Below, piece after piece: positions 49,765 through 57,571 of a stretch of 64,000 nt of DNA. This stretch comes from CAYFIW01 sp964343265 (GTDB taxonomy: Bacteria; Chloroflexota; Dehalococcoidia; Lucifugimonadales; UBA826): assembly GCA_964343265.1 (NCBI GenBank), contig CAYFIW010000002.1:26301-90300 (forward strand), in the 5' to 3' direction. The translations under genes and the position numbers were made by a program. How positions within the stretch are numbered: position 1 is the first letter of the stretch; every line of letters starts with the position of its first letter. The notes beneath the pieces were generated by a model. That model had not been told where the DNA came from, did not search any database, and saw only the letters and a program-made list of their open reading frames with translations.

Positions 49765-52044
49765 TTGGATGTAGAAAGATTTATCGCCGAGATAGTTCAT
49801 TCCGACTGGTATTCCGACCAACTCGTACATTGGGAAAAAATACCTGGTCGTAAATTTATACCTGGAAAATTAAAGTCTGATCTTTCGCAATCTATGAAGA
49901 ACGTTTTAGAATCTAAGAGTATAGATAGACTGTATTGTCATCAAGTGGAGTCAATCGATCTGGCTTTGCTTGGCAGACACGTCATAATAACCACTTCTAC
50001 GGCTAGTGGTAAAAGTCTCTGTTACAACATTCCTGTTTATGAAACCTTGTCGAGAGATAAATTTTCAACAGCTCTTTATGTTTTTCCAACCAAGGCTCTT
50101 GCGCAAGATCAATATAAAGAGCTCGACCTGTTTCATAATTTCTTCAAAAATGTTGCTCATGGTTTATTTGATGGGGATACTTCGTCGGTAGATCGATCTT
50201 ATATAAGAAAGAATTCGCGTTTGTTGGTAACCAATCCAGACATGTTACATCTCGGAGTATTACCACATTCCAATTTATGGGCTTCTTTTTTAAGAGGCTT
50301 AGAGTATGTTGTTATTGATGAGGCACATATATATAGGGGTGTTTTTGGATCCCACGTCGCAAACGTTATACGGCGCTTAAGAAGATTATGTTCGAAATAT
50401 GGAGCTTTCCCTAAATTCATACTGAGTTCAGCAACTATAGCTAACCCTAAGGATTTGGCATTCAATTTGACTGGTCTTGACGTAGAACTAGTTAATATAG
50501 ACGGGTCTCCATCTGCTGCAAAGCATTTTATTTTTTGGAATCCTCCATTTGAGAATCAAGACTTTGGTAAGCGCAAAAGTGCTAATGTTGAATCTGCTAA
50601 GCTCATGTCGGAATTGATCAAAAGAGGGATAAAGACGATTAATTTCGTGCGTGGAAGGAACCAATCTGAAATCCTCTCTCTCTATACTAAGAACTATCTT
50701 TCGGATAAAAATAAATACGAGGCCTCTAAAATAGCTTCTTATCATGGGAATTATTTGGCTGTTGACAGAAGAGATATAGAGAAACAATTGTTCGAAGGCG
50801 AATTGTTGGGCATTGTTAGTACTAATGCGATGGAACTTGGTGTTGATATCGGTCACCTTGATGCGACGATACTTACGGGGTTTCCCGGATCTGTCTCTAG
50901 TTCTTGGCAACAGTCTGGCCGTAGTGGGCGCGGAGAACAAGAATCTTTAAGTCTTTTAGTGGCTTCTAATGATCCTATAGATCAGTACATTATGGATTAT
51001 CCTTCGGATTTTTTTGGAAAATCTGCCGAATATTCTTTACTCTCTCCTGCTAATCCGCATATTCAGAAGCCTCATTTGGAATGCTCTGCTTATGAAATGC
51101 CGATTTCTATGGGAGACACTGAATTTTTTGGTCCTGAAATGCTTTGGAGTGCCGATGAGTTGACCGAATCAGGTTCTCTTACAATCAAATCCTCCCAATG
51201 GTATCCATCGGCTAGCATTTCCTACCCAGCTGGAGATGTAGATATTAGAGGTATAGGGTCTTCAACATACTTCTTGGTAGACAAAATAACTGGAGCGATA
51301 CTTGAAAGTGTTGACGAAACAACTGTATATAAAAGTTTTTACCCGGGAGCAGTTCATCTTCATAAAGGCGAATCTTTTTTGATCGCCGAAATCGACTTTC
51401 CTGCGAATACTATTTACTGTACTCAGTCAGAAGCGCCTTATTACACAGACTCCAAAAGCTTAACGCAAATAAGTGTAGTTAACACGATCGGCAGTCGGCA
51501 TGTGGGAAATACTATTGTCCATTATGGAGTTGTGAATATATCTACAGATGTGGTTAGTTTTAAAAGGATTCACAAATATTCGAATCAACCTATTACTGAA
51601 GAAAAACTTACTCTTCCAAATATAAGTTTTGATACTATGGCGGTCTGGGTCGATGTTTCCCAAGAAATTCTTGAGCGTGTCGAATCTTTTGGGTTTAATC
51701 AGTTCGGAGGTCTGCATGGATTTGAGCACTTAATAATGTCACTTATTCCCATGTTTGCTATGTGTCATAGAGACGATGTCGGTGGCGTCTCTAGTTTGTC
51801 CCATCCCGATACAGGAACGCCGCAAATCTTTGTTTTTGATAACTACCCGGGAGGTGTTGGAATATCAGAATTGGGTTATGAAATAATGGAGGAACTTTGG
51901 GCAAGGTCTTTGAATATCATCCAACGTTGTTTATGTGAAAGCGGTTGTCCTGCCTGTATACAGTTTCCTGGGTGCGGTAGAAATAATGAACTGTTGGATA
52001 AAAAATCAGCAAAATTAATACTCGAAGAAATAATAGTGGTCTAA
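49765..52044 (+). CDS. DEAD/DEAH-box helicase with DUF1998 (MrfA/YprA-like)
   Basis: A 759-residue superfamily 2 helicase. Q-motif-like YCHQVESIDL, Walker A TSTASGKS at 77-84, DEAH in VVIDEAHIYRG, SATI, and motif VI QQSGRSGRGEQ are present. The C-terminal DUF1998 domain has Cys724, Cys728, Cys731 and Cys737 (SGCPACIQFPGCG). The closest described relatives are MrfA/YprA, a DNA-repair helicase that works with the nuclease MrfB. TTG start with AAAGG. The next gene begins 4 nt after the stop and is not MrfB but a 4Fe-4S protein. Confidence 0.92.
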   Translation: MDVERFIAEIVHSDWYSDQLVHWEKIPGRKFIPGKLKSDLSQSMKNVLESKSIDRLYCHQVESIDLALLGRHVIITTSTASGKSLCYNIPVYETLSRDKFSTALYVFPTKALAQDQYKELDLFHNFFKNVAHGLFDGDTSSVDRSYIRKNSRLLVTNPDMLHLGVLPHSNLWASFLRGLEYVVIDEAHIYRGVFGSHVANVIRRLRRLCSKYGAFPKFILSSATIANPKDLAFNLTGLDVELVNIDGSPSAAKHFIFWNPPFENQDFGKRKSANVESAKLMSELIKRGIKTINFVRGRNQSEILSLYTKNYLSDKNKYEASKIASYHGNYLAVDRRDIEKQLFEGELLGIVSTNAMELGVDIGHLDATILTGFPGSVSSSWQQSGRSGRGEQESLSLLVASNDPIDQYIMDYPSDFFGKSAEYSLLSPANPHIQKPHLECSAYEMPISMGDTEFFGPEMLWSADELTESGSLTIKSSQWYPSASISYPAGDVDIRGIGSSTYFLVDKITGAILESVDETTVYKSFYPGAVHLHKGESFLIAEIDFPANTIYCTQSEAPYYTDSKSLTQISVVNTIGSRHVGNTIVHYGVVNISTDVVSFKRIHKYSNQPITEEKLTLPNISFDTMAVWVDVSQEILERVESFGFNQFGGLHGFEHLIMSLIPMFAMCHRDDVGGVSSLSHPDTGTPQIFVFDNYPGGVGISELGYEIMEELWARSLNIIQRCLCESGCPACIQFPGCGRNNELLDKKSAKLILEEIIVV

Positions 52045-52048
52045 AAAT

Positions 52049-53341
52049 ATGCCTAAAAGAAAACTTGGAATTGAAATAAAGAGGTCTGGACGACTCGACA
52101 ATGAAAATGACGTGGTGATTCCCGTAGCCTCAGATCTTCTCAAGGTGGAAGGAATACCAACAAGGGACGCGGAAGTTTCATATTACAGTCGTGAATTTCC
52201 TCTGGAAAGTTTCGCCGTTACAGAGAGTGCCTCAGCAATTTGGTCTGAAAAAGAGAGAAATAAAGTTTCTCCAGAAACTTCGAGGTTATATAAGGCATAT
52301 CAAGATGAAATTATGCCTTGGGTTCAAAAGATTAGAGACGTTTCAACAAAATTGCCTACGTCTCAGAAGGTATCTAGCAACATAACTGAACTAGTGAAGG
52401 ATAAGGCAAAAGAACTGGGTTATGGAGAAGTTGGATTCACTAAGTTTGATAGAAGGTATATTTACTCCAGTAGGAAAGACGAAGTTAAGAGAGATTTGCC
52501 TAATGCCATTTGCCTTGCATATGAACAGGATTTTATAAGAACTCAGACCATACCTAGCCTTGATGCAGAGAGGGCACAAGGTGATGCTTATCTAGAGCAG
52601 GCGAAATTATCATTGAAGCTTTCTGAATTCTTGCTTTCTATTGGCTATAGGTCCCAAATATCTGGACCTGTGTGGCATTTCGGACCGTTGATACCCATGT
52701 TTGTACAGTCAGGACTTGGACAACTAGGTGTAAACGGTCAGCTTTTGTCACCACATTTCGGGTCTAGAGCCAGACTGCAGATTTTAATAACTGATGCTCC
52801 TTTAGAGCATGATGTACCTATAGATTATGGGATTTATAAACTTTGCGAGACTTGCCAAATTTGCTTTATGAGATGCCCTGGAAAGGCAATTCAGGCGCAA
52901 AGAGTCTGGTATAGAGGTGTCGAAAAAAATAAATTGATACACAGGCGTTGTCGGCCCGTTATGACCAGATACTCAGGATGTGGAATCTGTATAAAAGTTT
53001 GTCCTGTTCAAAAGTATGGGATGGCTGAAGTCATGAATCATTATTTAGAAACGGGAGAAATATTAGGTAAGGGGACCGAAAATCTAGAGGGCTATGAGAT
53101 ACCAGGCAAGGGGTATTTTCCGCCAGGTAAAGTGCCAGCCTTTGATCGTGAATTTTTTGATATGCCTACAGGTAGTGAAGAGGAAATAGCATTGTCTGAT
53201 TTTAATAATGCGATGGATCTTAGCTCCGATCTTACTGACAATGAAAAAGAAGAAATATGGAGAGAATTTCAAAATAGACTTATGAATGATAGGGAAAAGA
53301 AAACCACTATTGTTGACATGGGTATGGACATTAATATTTGA
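52049..53341 (+). CDS. 4Fe-4S double-cluster protein related to reductive dehalogenases and QueG
   Basis: A 430-residue soluble protein. Residues about 110-260 resemble the corrinoid-binding reductase fold of QueG and reductive dehalogenases (LGQLGVNGQLLSPHFGSRARLQILITDAPLEHD). Two clusters follow: Cys266, 269, 272, 276 and Cys301, 311, 314, 318. There is no twin-arginine signal, so it is cytoplasmic, unlike respiratory dehalogenases. The substrate could be a halogenated compound, a modified nucleoside or something else. It is tightly coupled to the helicase gene and followed by a selenoprotein gene. Confidence 0.8.
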   Translation: MPKRKLGIEIKRSGRLDNENDVVIPVASDLLKVEGIPTRDAEVSYYSREFPLESFAVTESASAIWSEKERNKVSPETSRLYKAYQDEIMPWVQKIRDVSTKLPTSQKVSSNITELVKDKAKELGYGEVGFTKFDRRYIYSSRKDEVKRDLPNAICLAYEQDFIRTQTIPSLDAERAQGDAYLEQAKLSLKLSEFLLSIGYRSQISGPVWHFGPLIPMFVQSGLGQLGVNGQLLSPHFGSRARLQILITDAPLEHDVPIDYGIYKLCETCQICFMRCPGKAIQAQRVWYRGVEKNKLIHRRCRPVMTRYSGCGICIKVCPVQKYGMAEVMNHYLETGEILGKGTENLEGYEIPGKGYFPPGKVPAFDREFFDMPTGSEEEIALSDFNNAMDLSSDLTDNEKEEIWREFQNRLMNDREKKTTIVDMGMDINI

Positions 53342-53442
53342 TAAATAGGGGAAAAGAATTACTAGGGTTTGGTGACATTGATAGAGGGTTTTCGTGTATG
53401 ATAAGGGACATTGGTATTTAGCCTAGTTACAAGGAGTAGGAT

Positions 53443-53709
53443 ATGGCTGGAGAAGGTAAGTTTGAGGTAGAAATAGTTTATTGCGTTCCTTGAGCGCATC
53501 ACGGTACAGCGGCCTGGATGGCCGGTGAATTCTTTGCTGAAGGCGGAGCGGATGTTGCCATAAAGATAACACCAGGGACTGGTGGGATACTGCAAGTGTT
53601 TGCTGATGGTGACAAGATCTATGATAAAGCAGAAGAAGGTGGCGCCTTTCCAAACCTTCCACGAGTCAAAGAAATGAGAGCAGCTATAAAGGAAAAATTG
53701 GAAGCTTAA
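53443..53709 (+). CDS. SelW/Rdx-family selenoprotein with in-frame TGA (Sec17)
   Basis: An 88-residue thioredoxin-like redox protein. Reading through TGA at 53491-53493 as selenocysteine gives KFEVEIVYCVPU, then AHHGTAAWMAGEFFAEG, IKITPGTGGILQVFADG, a SelW/Rdx fold. The CxxU active site is Cys14 and Sec17. AAGGAG at 53431-53436 lies 6 nt before the ATG. Downstream of the TGA is a 5-bp hairpin with a 5-nt loop. Starting at the internal ATG (53518) would lose the whole active site. SelB is at 40449. It lies 101 nt after the 4Fe-4S protein gene; the gap holds only a weak -10-like TATGAT at 53397. Confidence 0.92.
53510..53524 (+). promoter_or_regulatory. Bacterial SECIS-like hairpin of the SelW gene
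   Basis: CGGCC (53510-53514), loop TGGAT (53515-53519), GGCCG (53520-53524). The apical loop begins 22 nt after the TGA and has G in its first two positions, matching the usual bacterial SECIS pattern. Two further pairs can form across one mismatch below the stem. It lies inside the coding sequence, as bacterial SECIS elements do. Confidence 0.8.
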
Positions 53710-53722
53710 CTACCAATTTTGT

Positions 53723-53770
53723 GAATTAAAAAGGCCCCGAAGGAATCATTCTTCGGGGCCTTTTTAATTC
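53723..53770 (+). terminator. Strong bidirectional Rho-independent terminator
   Basis: GGCCCCGAAG at 53733-53742 pairs perfectly with CTTCGGGGCC at 53751-53760 around an 8-nt loop, and the A-rich and T-rich flanks pair further (AATTAAAAA / TTTTTAATT). It begins 14 nt after the selenoprotein stop and is the strongest terminator in the window. Confidence 0.92.
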
Positions 53771-53838
53771 ATTCATAATCAGACAATTGTTTTTATATAA
53801 ATGTTATTTTTGAATCTCAACCTTTTTATGTTGGATAT

Positions 53839-54012
53839 GTGGTTCTAGACAAAGGTGAACATAAAATATCGTTCAGAAGCAAAGATATAGTGACCCCACC
53901 TATGTTTTCTTTGAAATGGTCGAATGAAACTAAAGGATTGTCCAACGGTCCGTTGGATTATATAAGGCCAGATACTTCATTTATGCTAATCCAAGTAGAC
54001 TCTAGTGAATGA
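53839..54012 (+). CDS. Possible 57-residue protein overlapping the TauE gene start
   Basis: This frame is open for 77 codons between the terminator and the permease gene, ending in a TGA that overlaps the permease GTG by 8 nt. From a GTG at 53839 it reads VLDKGEHKISFRSKDIV, then PPMFSLKWSNETKG and LDYIRPDTSFMLIQVDSSE. The residue use is protein-like and the overlap suggests coupling. I do not recognise a family. The weak start leaves open that it is a gene remnant. The remaining 70 nt before it are AT-rich with no other feature. Confidence 0.35.
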   Translation: MVLDKGEHKISFRSKDIVTPPMFSLKWSNETKGLSNGPLDYIRPDTSFMLIQVDSSE

Positions 54013-54757
54013 CTTTGTAATAGATATAGCCGTAGTTTTGTTAGCATTGTTTTTCGGTGCGCTTGTTCTTTGCTTTGCTGGTTTTGGAATAGCCATAGCG
54101 AGCTCCCCGCTTCTGCTTCTAACTTTAGACCCCAAAAACACTGTAGTGACAATCAATACCGTGTCGTTGGCGGTTTTTTTATTATTGATAATCCAAAACA
54201 GAAAAAATATTGATTATGGGGAGATGCGTCTCCCAATCATATATGGACTTTTTGGAGTACCTTTTGGTCTTGTGTTTTTTGAAGGGATAAACAATATTAT
54301 TCTTGGGTTATCAATAAGTATTTTAATTATTTGTTCTGGCGTATTCACTTATTACGTTAGGGACACAAAAATAGAATTAAGTAAAACGAAGTTCTATCTG
54401 ATTTCTTTTTTTGTTGGGACTTTACTTACCTCAACTGGAATTGGGGGCCCATTAATGGCTGTAGCTGCTTTGACCAGAAATTGGACTAAAGACAGGATCA
54501 GGGGTTCGCTTTCCCTTTACTACATTTTTATAGAGGGTGCCGCAGTCATTGGGTATTTGTATACCGGAGGCTTTGAGAGGGAAGTGGCTTTTTTTGTGTT
54601 AATAGGTTTATTACCTGCTGTTTTTGGATTTCTAATAGCCTCACAATTAGCTAATAAATCTTCCGAAGAATCCTATAAAAAAGCGTTATTAGTCGTGATA
54701 ATTTTATCAGGGATATCCGCTTTTTTGAGTCAGGCTACATCTTTTTTGAATATATAA
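54005..54757 (+). CDS. TauE/SafE family sulfite/anion exporter
   Basis: A 250-residue membrane protein with eight hydrophobic segments in two related halves. The N-terminal GFGIAIASSPLLLLTLDPKN and the second-half TSTGIGGPLMAVAAL repeat motifs are those of the DUF81/TauE family. GTG start. Members move sulfite, sulfoacetate or other small organic anions; the substrate is unknown. It follows a strong terminator and a small open frame that overlaps it. Confidence 0.88.
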   Translation: MNDFVIDIAVVLLALFFGALVLCFAGFGIAIASSPLLLLTLDPKNTVVTINTVSLAVFLLLIIQNRKNIDYGEMRLPIIYGLFGVPFGLVFFEGINNIILGLSISILIICSGVFTYYVRDTKIELSKTKFYLISFFVGTLLTSTGIGGPLMAVAALTRNWTKDRIRGSLSLYYIFIEGAAVIGYLYTGGFEREVAFFVLIGLLPAVFGFLIASQLANKSSEESYKKALLVVIILSGISAFLSQATSFLNI

Positions 54758-54866
54758 TTTCATTTAAAATGTTTTTCGGATAAATTGATCCTCCAAATAT
54801 ACAGACATGTAATTCTCCCTTCGGTTTTCGATTCAATCAATAACAAACATTTGTCGGCGGAGTTCA

Positions 54867-54895
54867 CTTTGTTAAACTGGTACCTTCAATATAAT
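54867..54895 (+). promoter_or_regulatory. Promoter for thrS
   Basis: CTTTGT with a 17-nt spacer to a perfect TATAAT, 55 nt before the thrS ATG. The 192-nt gap before thrS shows no T-box antiterminator or specifier loop. Confidence 0.45.
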
Positions 54896-54949
54896 TTTTA
54901 GAGGATATTTCTTTTTATTTGAAGCAACAGTTTTTTCGAGGCTTGTTAA

Positions 54950-56683
54950 ATGAATGATGAGGAACTTTCAGATTTAAGGTACAGGATCAGGCATTCTGCC
55001 GCACATGTGATGGCTGATGTCGTTACTACGATGTATCCCGATGCTAAATTGGCTATCGGTCCCCCAACTGAAGATGGATTCTATTATGACTTTTTAGTTG
55101 AAAATCCTTTTTCTGACGAAGATCTTAAAAAAATAGAGCGACAGATGAAAAAAATTATCGGTCGCAATCTTTCATTTGAATATTCTGAGTATTCACGCGA
55201 GGAAATTTTGGAAAAAAACAAGCAAGAGCCTCTAAAATTAGAGGTTATTTCAGAAATTCCTGAAGGAGAAAAAATCACCACATATAAACATGGTGATTTT
55301 GAGGATCTTTGTGCTGGGCCTCATGTCGATTCAACTGGCCAAATCCCCGCATTTAAACTCATTAATGTTGCAGGTGCATATTGGAGAGGGGATGAAAGCA
55401 GACCGATGCTACAGCGAATATATGGTACGGCATGGGAAAGCAAAGAGTCTTTAGAAAAGCACTTGAACAACCTAGAGGAAGCGAAAAAACGTGATCATAG
55501 AACTCTAGGAAAAGAAATGGATTTGTTTTCTATACATGAAGAGACAGGACCCGGTTTAATCATATGGCATCCCAAGGGTGCTAGGGTGAGAAACATCTTT
55601 GAAAATTTTTGGAGAGAGGAACATTATAAAAGAGGATATGACTTAATTTACACGCCGAACATAGGTAGAGCTAATCTTTGGCAGACAAGTGGACATCTTG
55701 ATTTTTTTAAAGAAAATATGTTTCCCCCATCAGAAACGGACGGGCAAGATTATTATCTAAAGCCTATGAATTGTCCTTTCCACATAATGTATTACAAGTC
55801 TTCCTTACGGAGTTATAGAGAACTTCCAATGCGAATAGGAGAACTCGGGACTGTTTATCGTTATGAAAGAGGTGGCACTCTTCACGGAATGATGAGAGTT
55901 AGAGGGTTTACTCAAGATGATGCACATATATTTTGTAGGCCTGATCAAATTGAGAATGAGATTAATGGCGTTTTGGATCTCACTTTTTATTTATTGGAGG
56001 CTTTTGGGTTTAAGGATTTCACCTTAAATCTATCCACACGGCCAGATAAAGCTGTTGGTTCTGACGATCAGTGGGAGCTTGCTGAAAATTCGCTCAGAAA
56101 CACTTTGCTAAGTAGAGGATTGGATTTTGATATAGAAGAAGCTGGTGGAGCGTTCTATGGTCCTAAAATAGATGTAAATATAAAGGACGCACTTGGACGG
56201 TCCTGGCAATGTACCACAGTACAGTTTGATTTCAATTTACCTCAGAGATTTGGGATAACTTATATCGGGGAAGATGGAAATGAGCACCAGCCATACATGG
56301 TACATAGGGCTATATTTGGATCTTTGGAAAGATTCATGGGTGTTTTAATTGAACACTATGGTGGGGCATTTCCAGTGTGGTTGGCACCACTTCAGGTAAA
56401 GATCATACCGATAGCTGATCGTCACTTTGACTATGCAAGGCAAATCGGAAATAAAATGGATGCTTCTGGCCTGCGTTGTGAAGTGGATCTAGGCACTGAT
56501 CGTATGAATTCTAAAATCAGGCAGGGACAACTTCAGAAGATTCCTTATATGGTCATAGTGGGAGATAAGGAAGTAGAGTCCGATACTGTCAGTGTAAGGT
56601 CTAGAAACGGTGAAGACGTGGGAGTTGTTAGTGTAAAAGATTTGGTTAGTCGCATAGTTTCTGAGTCAAGTAATAAAGGGTAA
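54950..56683 (+). CDS. thrS: Threonine-tRNA ligase lacking the TGS domain
   Basis: Charges tRNA-Thr. At 577 residues it starts directly with the editing-side domain (YRIRHSAAHVMADVV, with its HxxxH-like motif and CAGPHVDSTGQI), missing the ~60-residue N-terminal TGS domain. The catalytic core has KPMNCPFHIMYYKS (zinc Cys), YRYERGGTLHGMMRVRGFTQDDAHIF, and VHRAIFGSLERFMGV, followed by the anticodon-binding domain. GAGG precedes the ATG. It lies upstream of infC-rpmI-rplT, as in many bacteria. Confidence 0.96.
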   Translation: MNDEELSDLRYRIRHSAAHVMADVVTTMYPDAKLAIGPPTEDGFYYDFLVENPFSDEDLKKIERQMKKIIGRNLSFEYSEYSREEILEKNKQEPLKLEVISEIPEGEKITTYKHGDFEDLCAGPHVDSTGQIPAFKLINVAGAYWRGDESRPMLQRIYGTAWESKESLEKHLNNLEEAKKRDHRTLGKEMDLFSIHEETGPGLIIWHPKGARVRNIFENFWREEHYKRGYDLIYTPNIGRANLWQTSGHLDFFKENMFPPSETDGQDYYLKPMNCPFHIMYYKSSLRSYRELPMRIGELGTVYRYERGGTLHGMMRVRGFTQDDAHIFCRPDQIENEINGVLDLTFYLLEAFGFKDFTLNLSTRPDKAVGSDDQWELAENSLRNTLLSRGLDFDIEEAGGAFYGPKIDVNIKDALGRSWQCTTVQFDFNLPQRFGITYIGEDGNEHQPYMVHRAIFGSLERFMGVLIEHYGGAFPVWLAPLQVKIIPIADRHFDYARQIGNKMDASGLRCEVDLGTDRMNSKIRQGQLQKIPYMVIVGDKEVESDTVSVRSRNGEDVGVVSVKDLVSRIVSESSNKG

Positions 56684-56705
56684 ATGAAAATTTAGATTTG
56701 AAATG

Positions 56706-56734
56706 TTGAACGAAGTTTAATGGTGTGCTATATT
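56706..56734 (+). promoter_or_regulatory. Promoter for infC-rpmI-rplT
   Basis: TTGAAC and TATATT with a 17-nt spacer, starting 23 nt after the thrS stop. It covers an in-frame GTG at 56725, so that GTG cannot be the infC start if this promoter is used. Predicted transcription begins near 56741. Confidence 0.65.
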
Positions 56735-56742
56735 CAGATTGG

Positions 56743-56760
56743 TCCAGTGTGGTCACTGGA
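56743..56760 (+). promoter_or_regulatory. Hairpin at the 5' end of the infC leader
   Basis: TCCAGTG and CACTGGA form a perfect 7-bp stem with a TGGT tetraloop, within the first few bases of the predicted infC transcript and 34 nt before its start codon. No T-tract follows. It is a candidate binding site for autoregulation or an mRNA-stabilising 5' hairpin. Confidence 0.6.
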
Positions 56761-56793
56761 TTATTCATATTTACAAGTAAATGGAGAAATAAC

Positions 56794-57360
56794 ATAGCTA
56801 AAAATTATCGTGTGAATGACAGAATAAAGGTTCCATCAGTACTTCTCGTGGATGACAAGGGAAATCAACTGGGCGAAATGTCTACTCCAGATGCAATTGC
56901 CCTGGCCAGTGAAAGAGGATTGGATTTGGTTGAGGTAGCTCCTGCCGCTGAGCCTCCTGTTTGTCGCATACTAAACTACGGAAAATTTAGATATGAGGCT
57001 ACTAGGAAAGAACGTGAAGCAAGGAAGGCAAACAAAGCAAAATCTAAAAATCAACTCAGGGAAGTGAGGATGAAGACGCGGATAGGTGAACACGATAGGC
57101 TTTCCAAGACCAGACTTGTGAAGAGATTATTGTCTCAAGGATCCAAAGTAAAAGTATCCATAATTTTTAGAGGTAGAGAGATGCAGCACCCCCAAATAGG
57201 GATGGATCTGCTTAAAATAGTAGCTGAAGATCTTGGGGAGGATGCTCTTCTTGATAAGGCTCCGTCTTTTGAAGGAAGATTTTTGGCAATGGTTTTGGCT
57301 CCAAGTGCTTCTCTAAAAAAATCAATACAAAATAAGGAACTCGAGAGTGCCAAAGCTTAA
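56794..57360 (+). CDS. infC: Translation initiation factor IF-3, probable AUA start
   Basis: A 188-residue IF-3: AKNYRVNDRIKVPSVLLVDDKGNQLG (N-domain), a basic linker with RKANKAKSKNQLREVRMKTRIGEHD, and the C-domain with VKVSIIFRGREMQHPQIG. The family N-terminus aligns to begin exactly at an ATA codon (56794), preceded by GGAGA with proper spacing. There is no ATG nearby, and the upstream GTG at 56725 lies in the promoter. IF-3 genes commonly use AUU to allow self-repression, so a rare start codon here fits. Its end overlaps rpmI by 14 nt. Confidence 0.9.
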   Translation: MAKNYRVNDRIKVPSVLLVDDKGNQLGEMSTPDAIALASERGLDLVEVAPAAEPPVCRILNYGKFRYEATRKEREARKANKAKSKNQLREVRMKTRIGEHDRLSKTRLVKRLLSQGSKVKVSIIFRGREMQHPQIGMDLLKIVAEDLGEDALLDKAPSFEGRFLAMVLAPSASLKKSIQNKELESAKA

Positions 57361-57544
57361 GACCCACAAAGGGGCAAAGAAAAGATTCAAAGTTAGCGGC
57401 TCAGGGAAGCTTTTAAGAATGAAAGGTATGAGCAGCCACCTTCGTAGGAAAAAACCTAAGAGAGTCAAAAGGTTGTATGACAGCAAATTGCCTGTCAGTG
57501 ATGCGGATGTACCTAGACTTAAAAAGTTGCTTCCATACGAATAA
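57347..57544 (+). CDS. rpmI: 50S ribosomal protein L35
   Basis: A 65-residue basic protein: PKLKTHKGAKKRFKVSGSGKLLRMKGMSSHLRRKKPKRVKRL, the L35 pattern. GTG start inside the 3' end of infC with a 14-nt overlap. rplT follows after 27 nt, completing the classical infC-rpmI-rplT operon. Confidence 0.97.
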   Translation: MPKLKTHKGAKKRFKVSGSGKLLRMKGMSSHLRRKKPKRVKRLYDSKLPVSDADVPRLKKLLPYE

Positions 57545-57571
57545 TAATCACTTGATTTGTAGGAGATAGAT

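Noticed and set aside
53518..53709. Separate 63-aa protein starting at the internal ATG
   Set aside because: It has no ribosome binding site of its own and is the C-terminal part of the selenoprotein, in the same frame as the AAGGAG-supported ATG at 53443.
54758..54949. T-box riboswitch before thrS
   Set aside because: No conserved antiterminator sequence or specifier-loop structure is present; only a promoter is seen.
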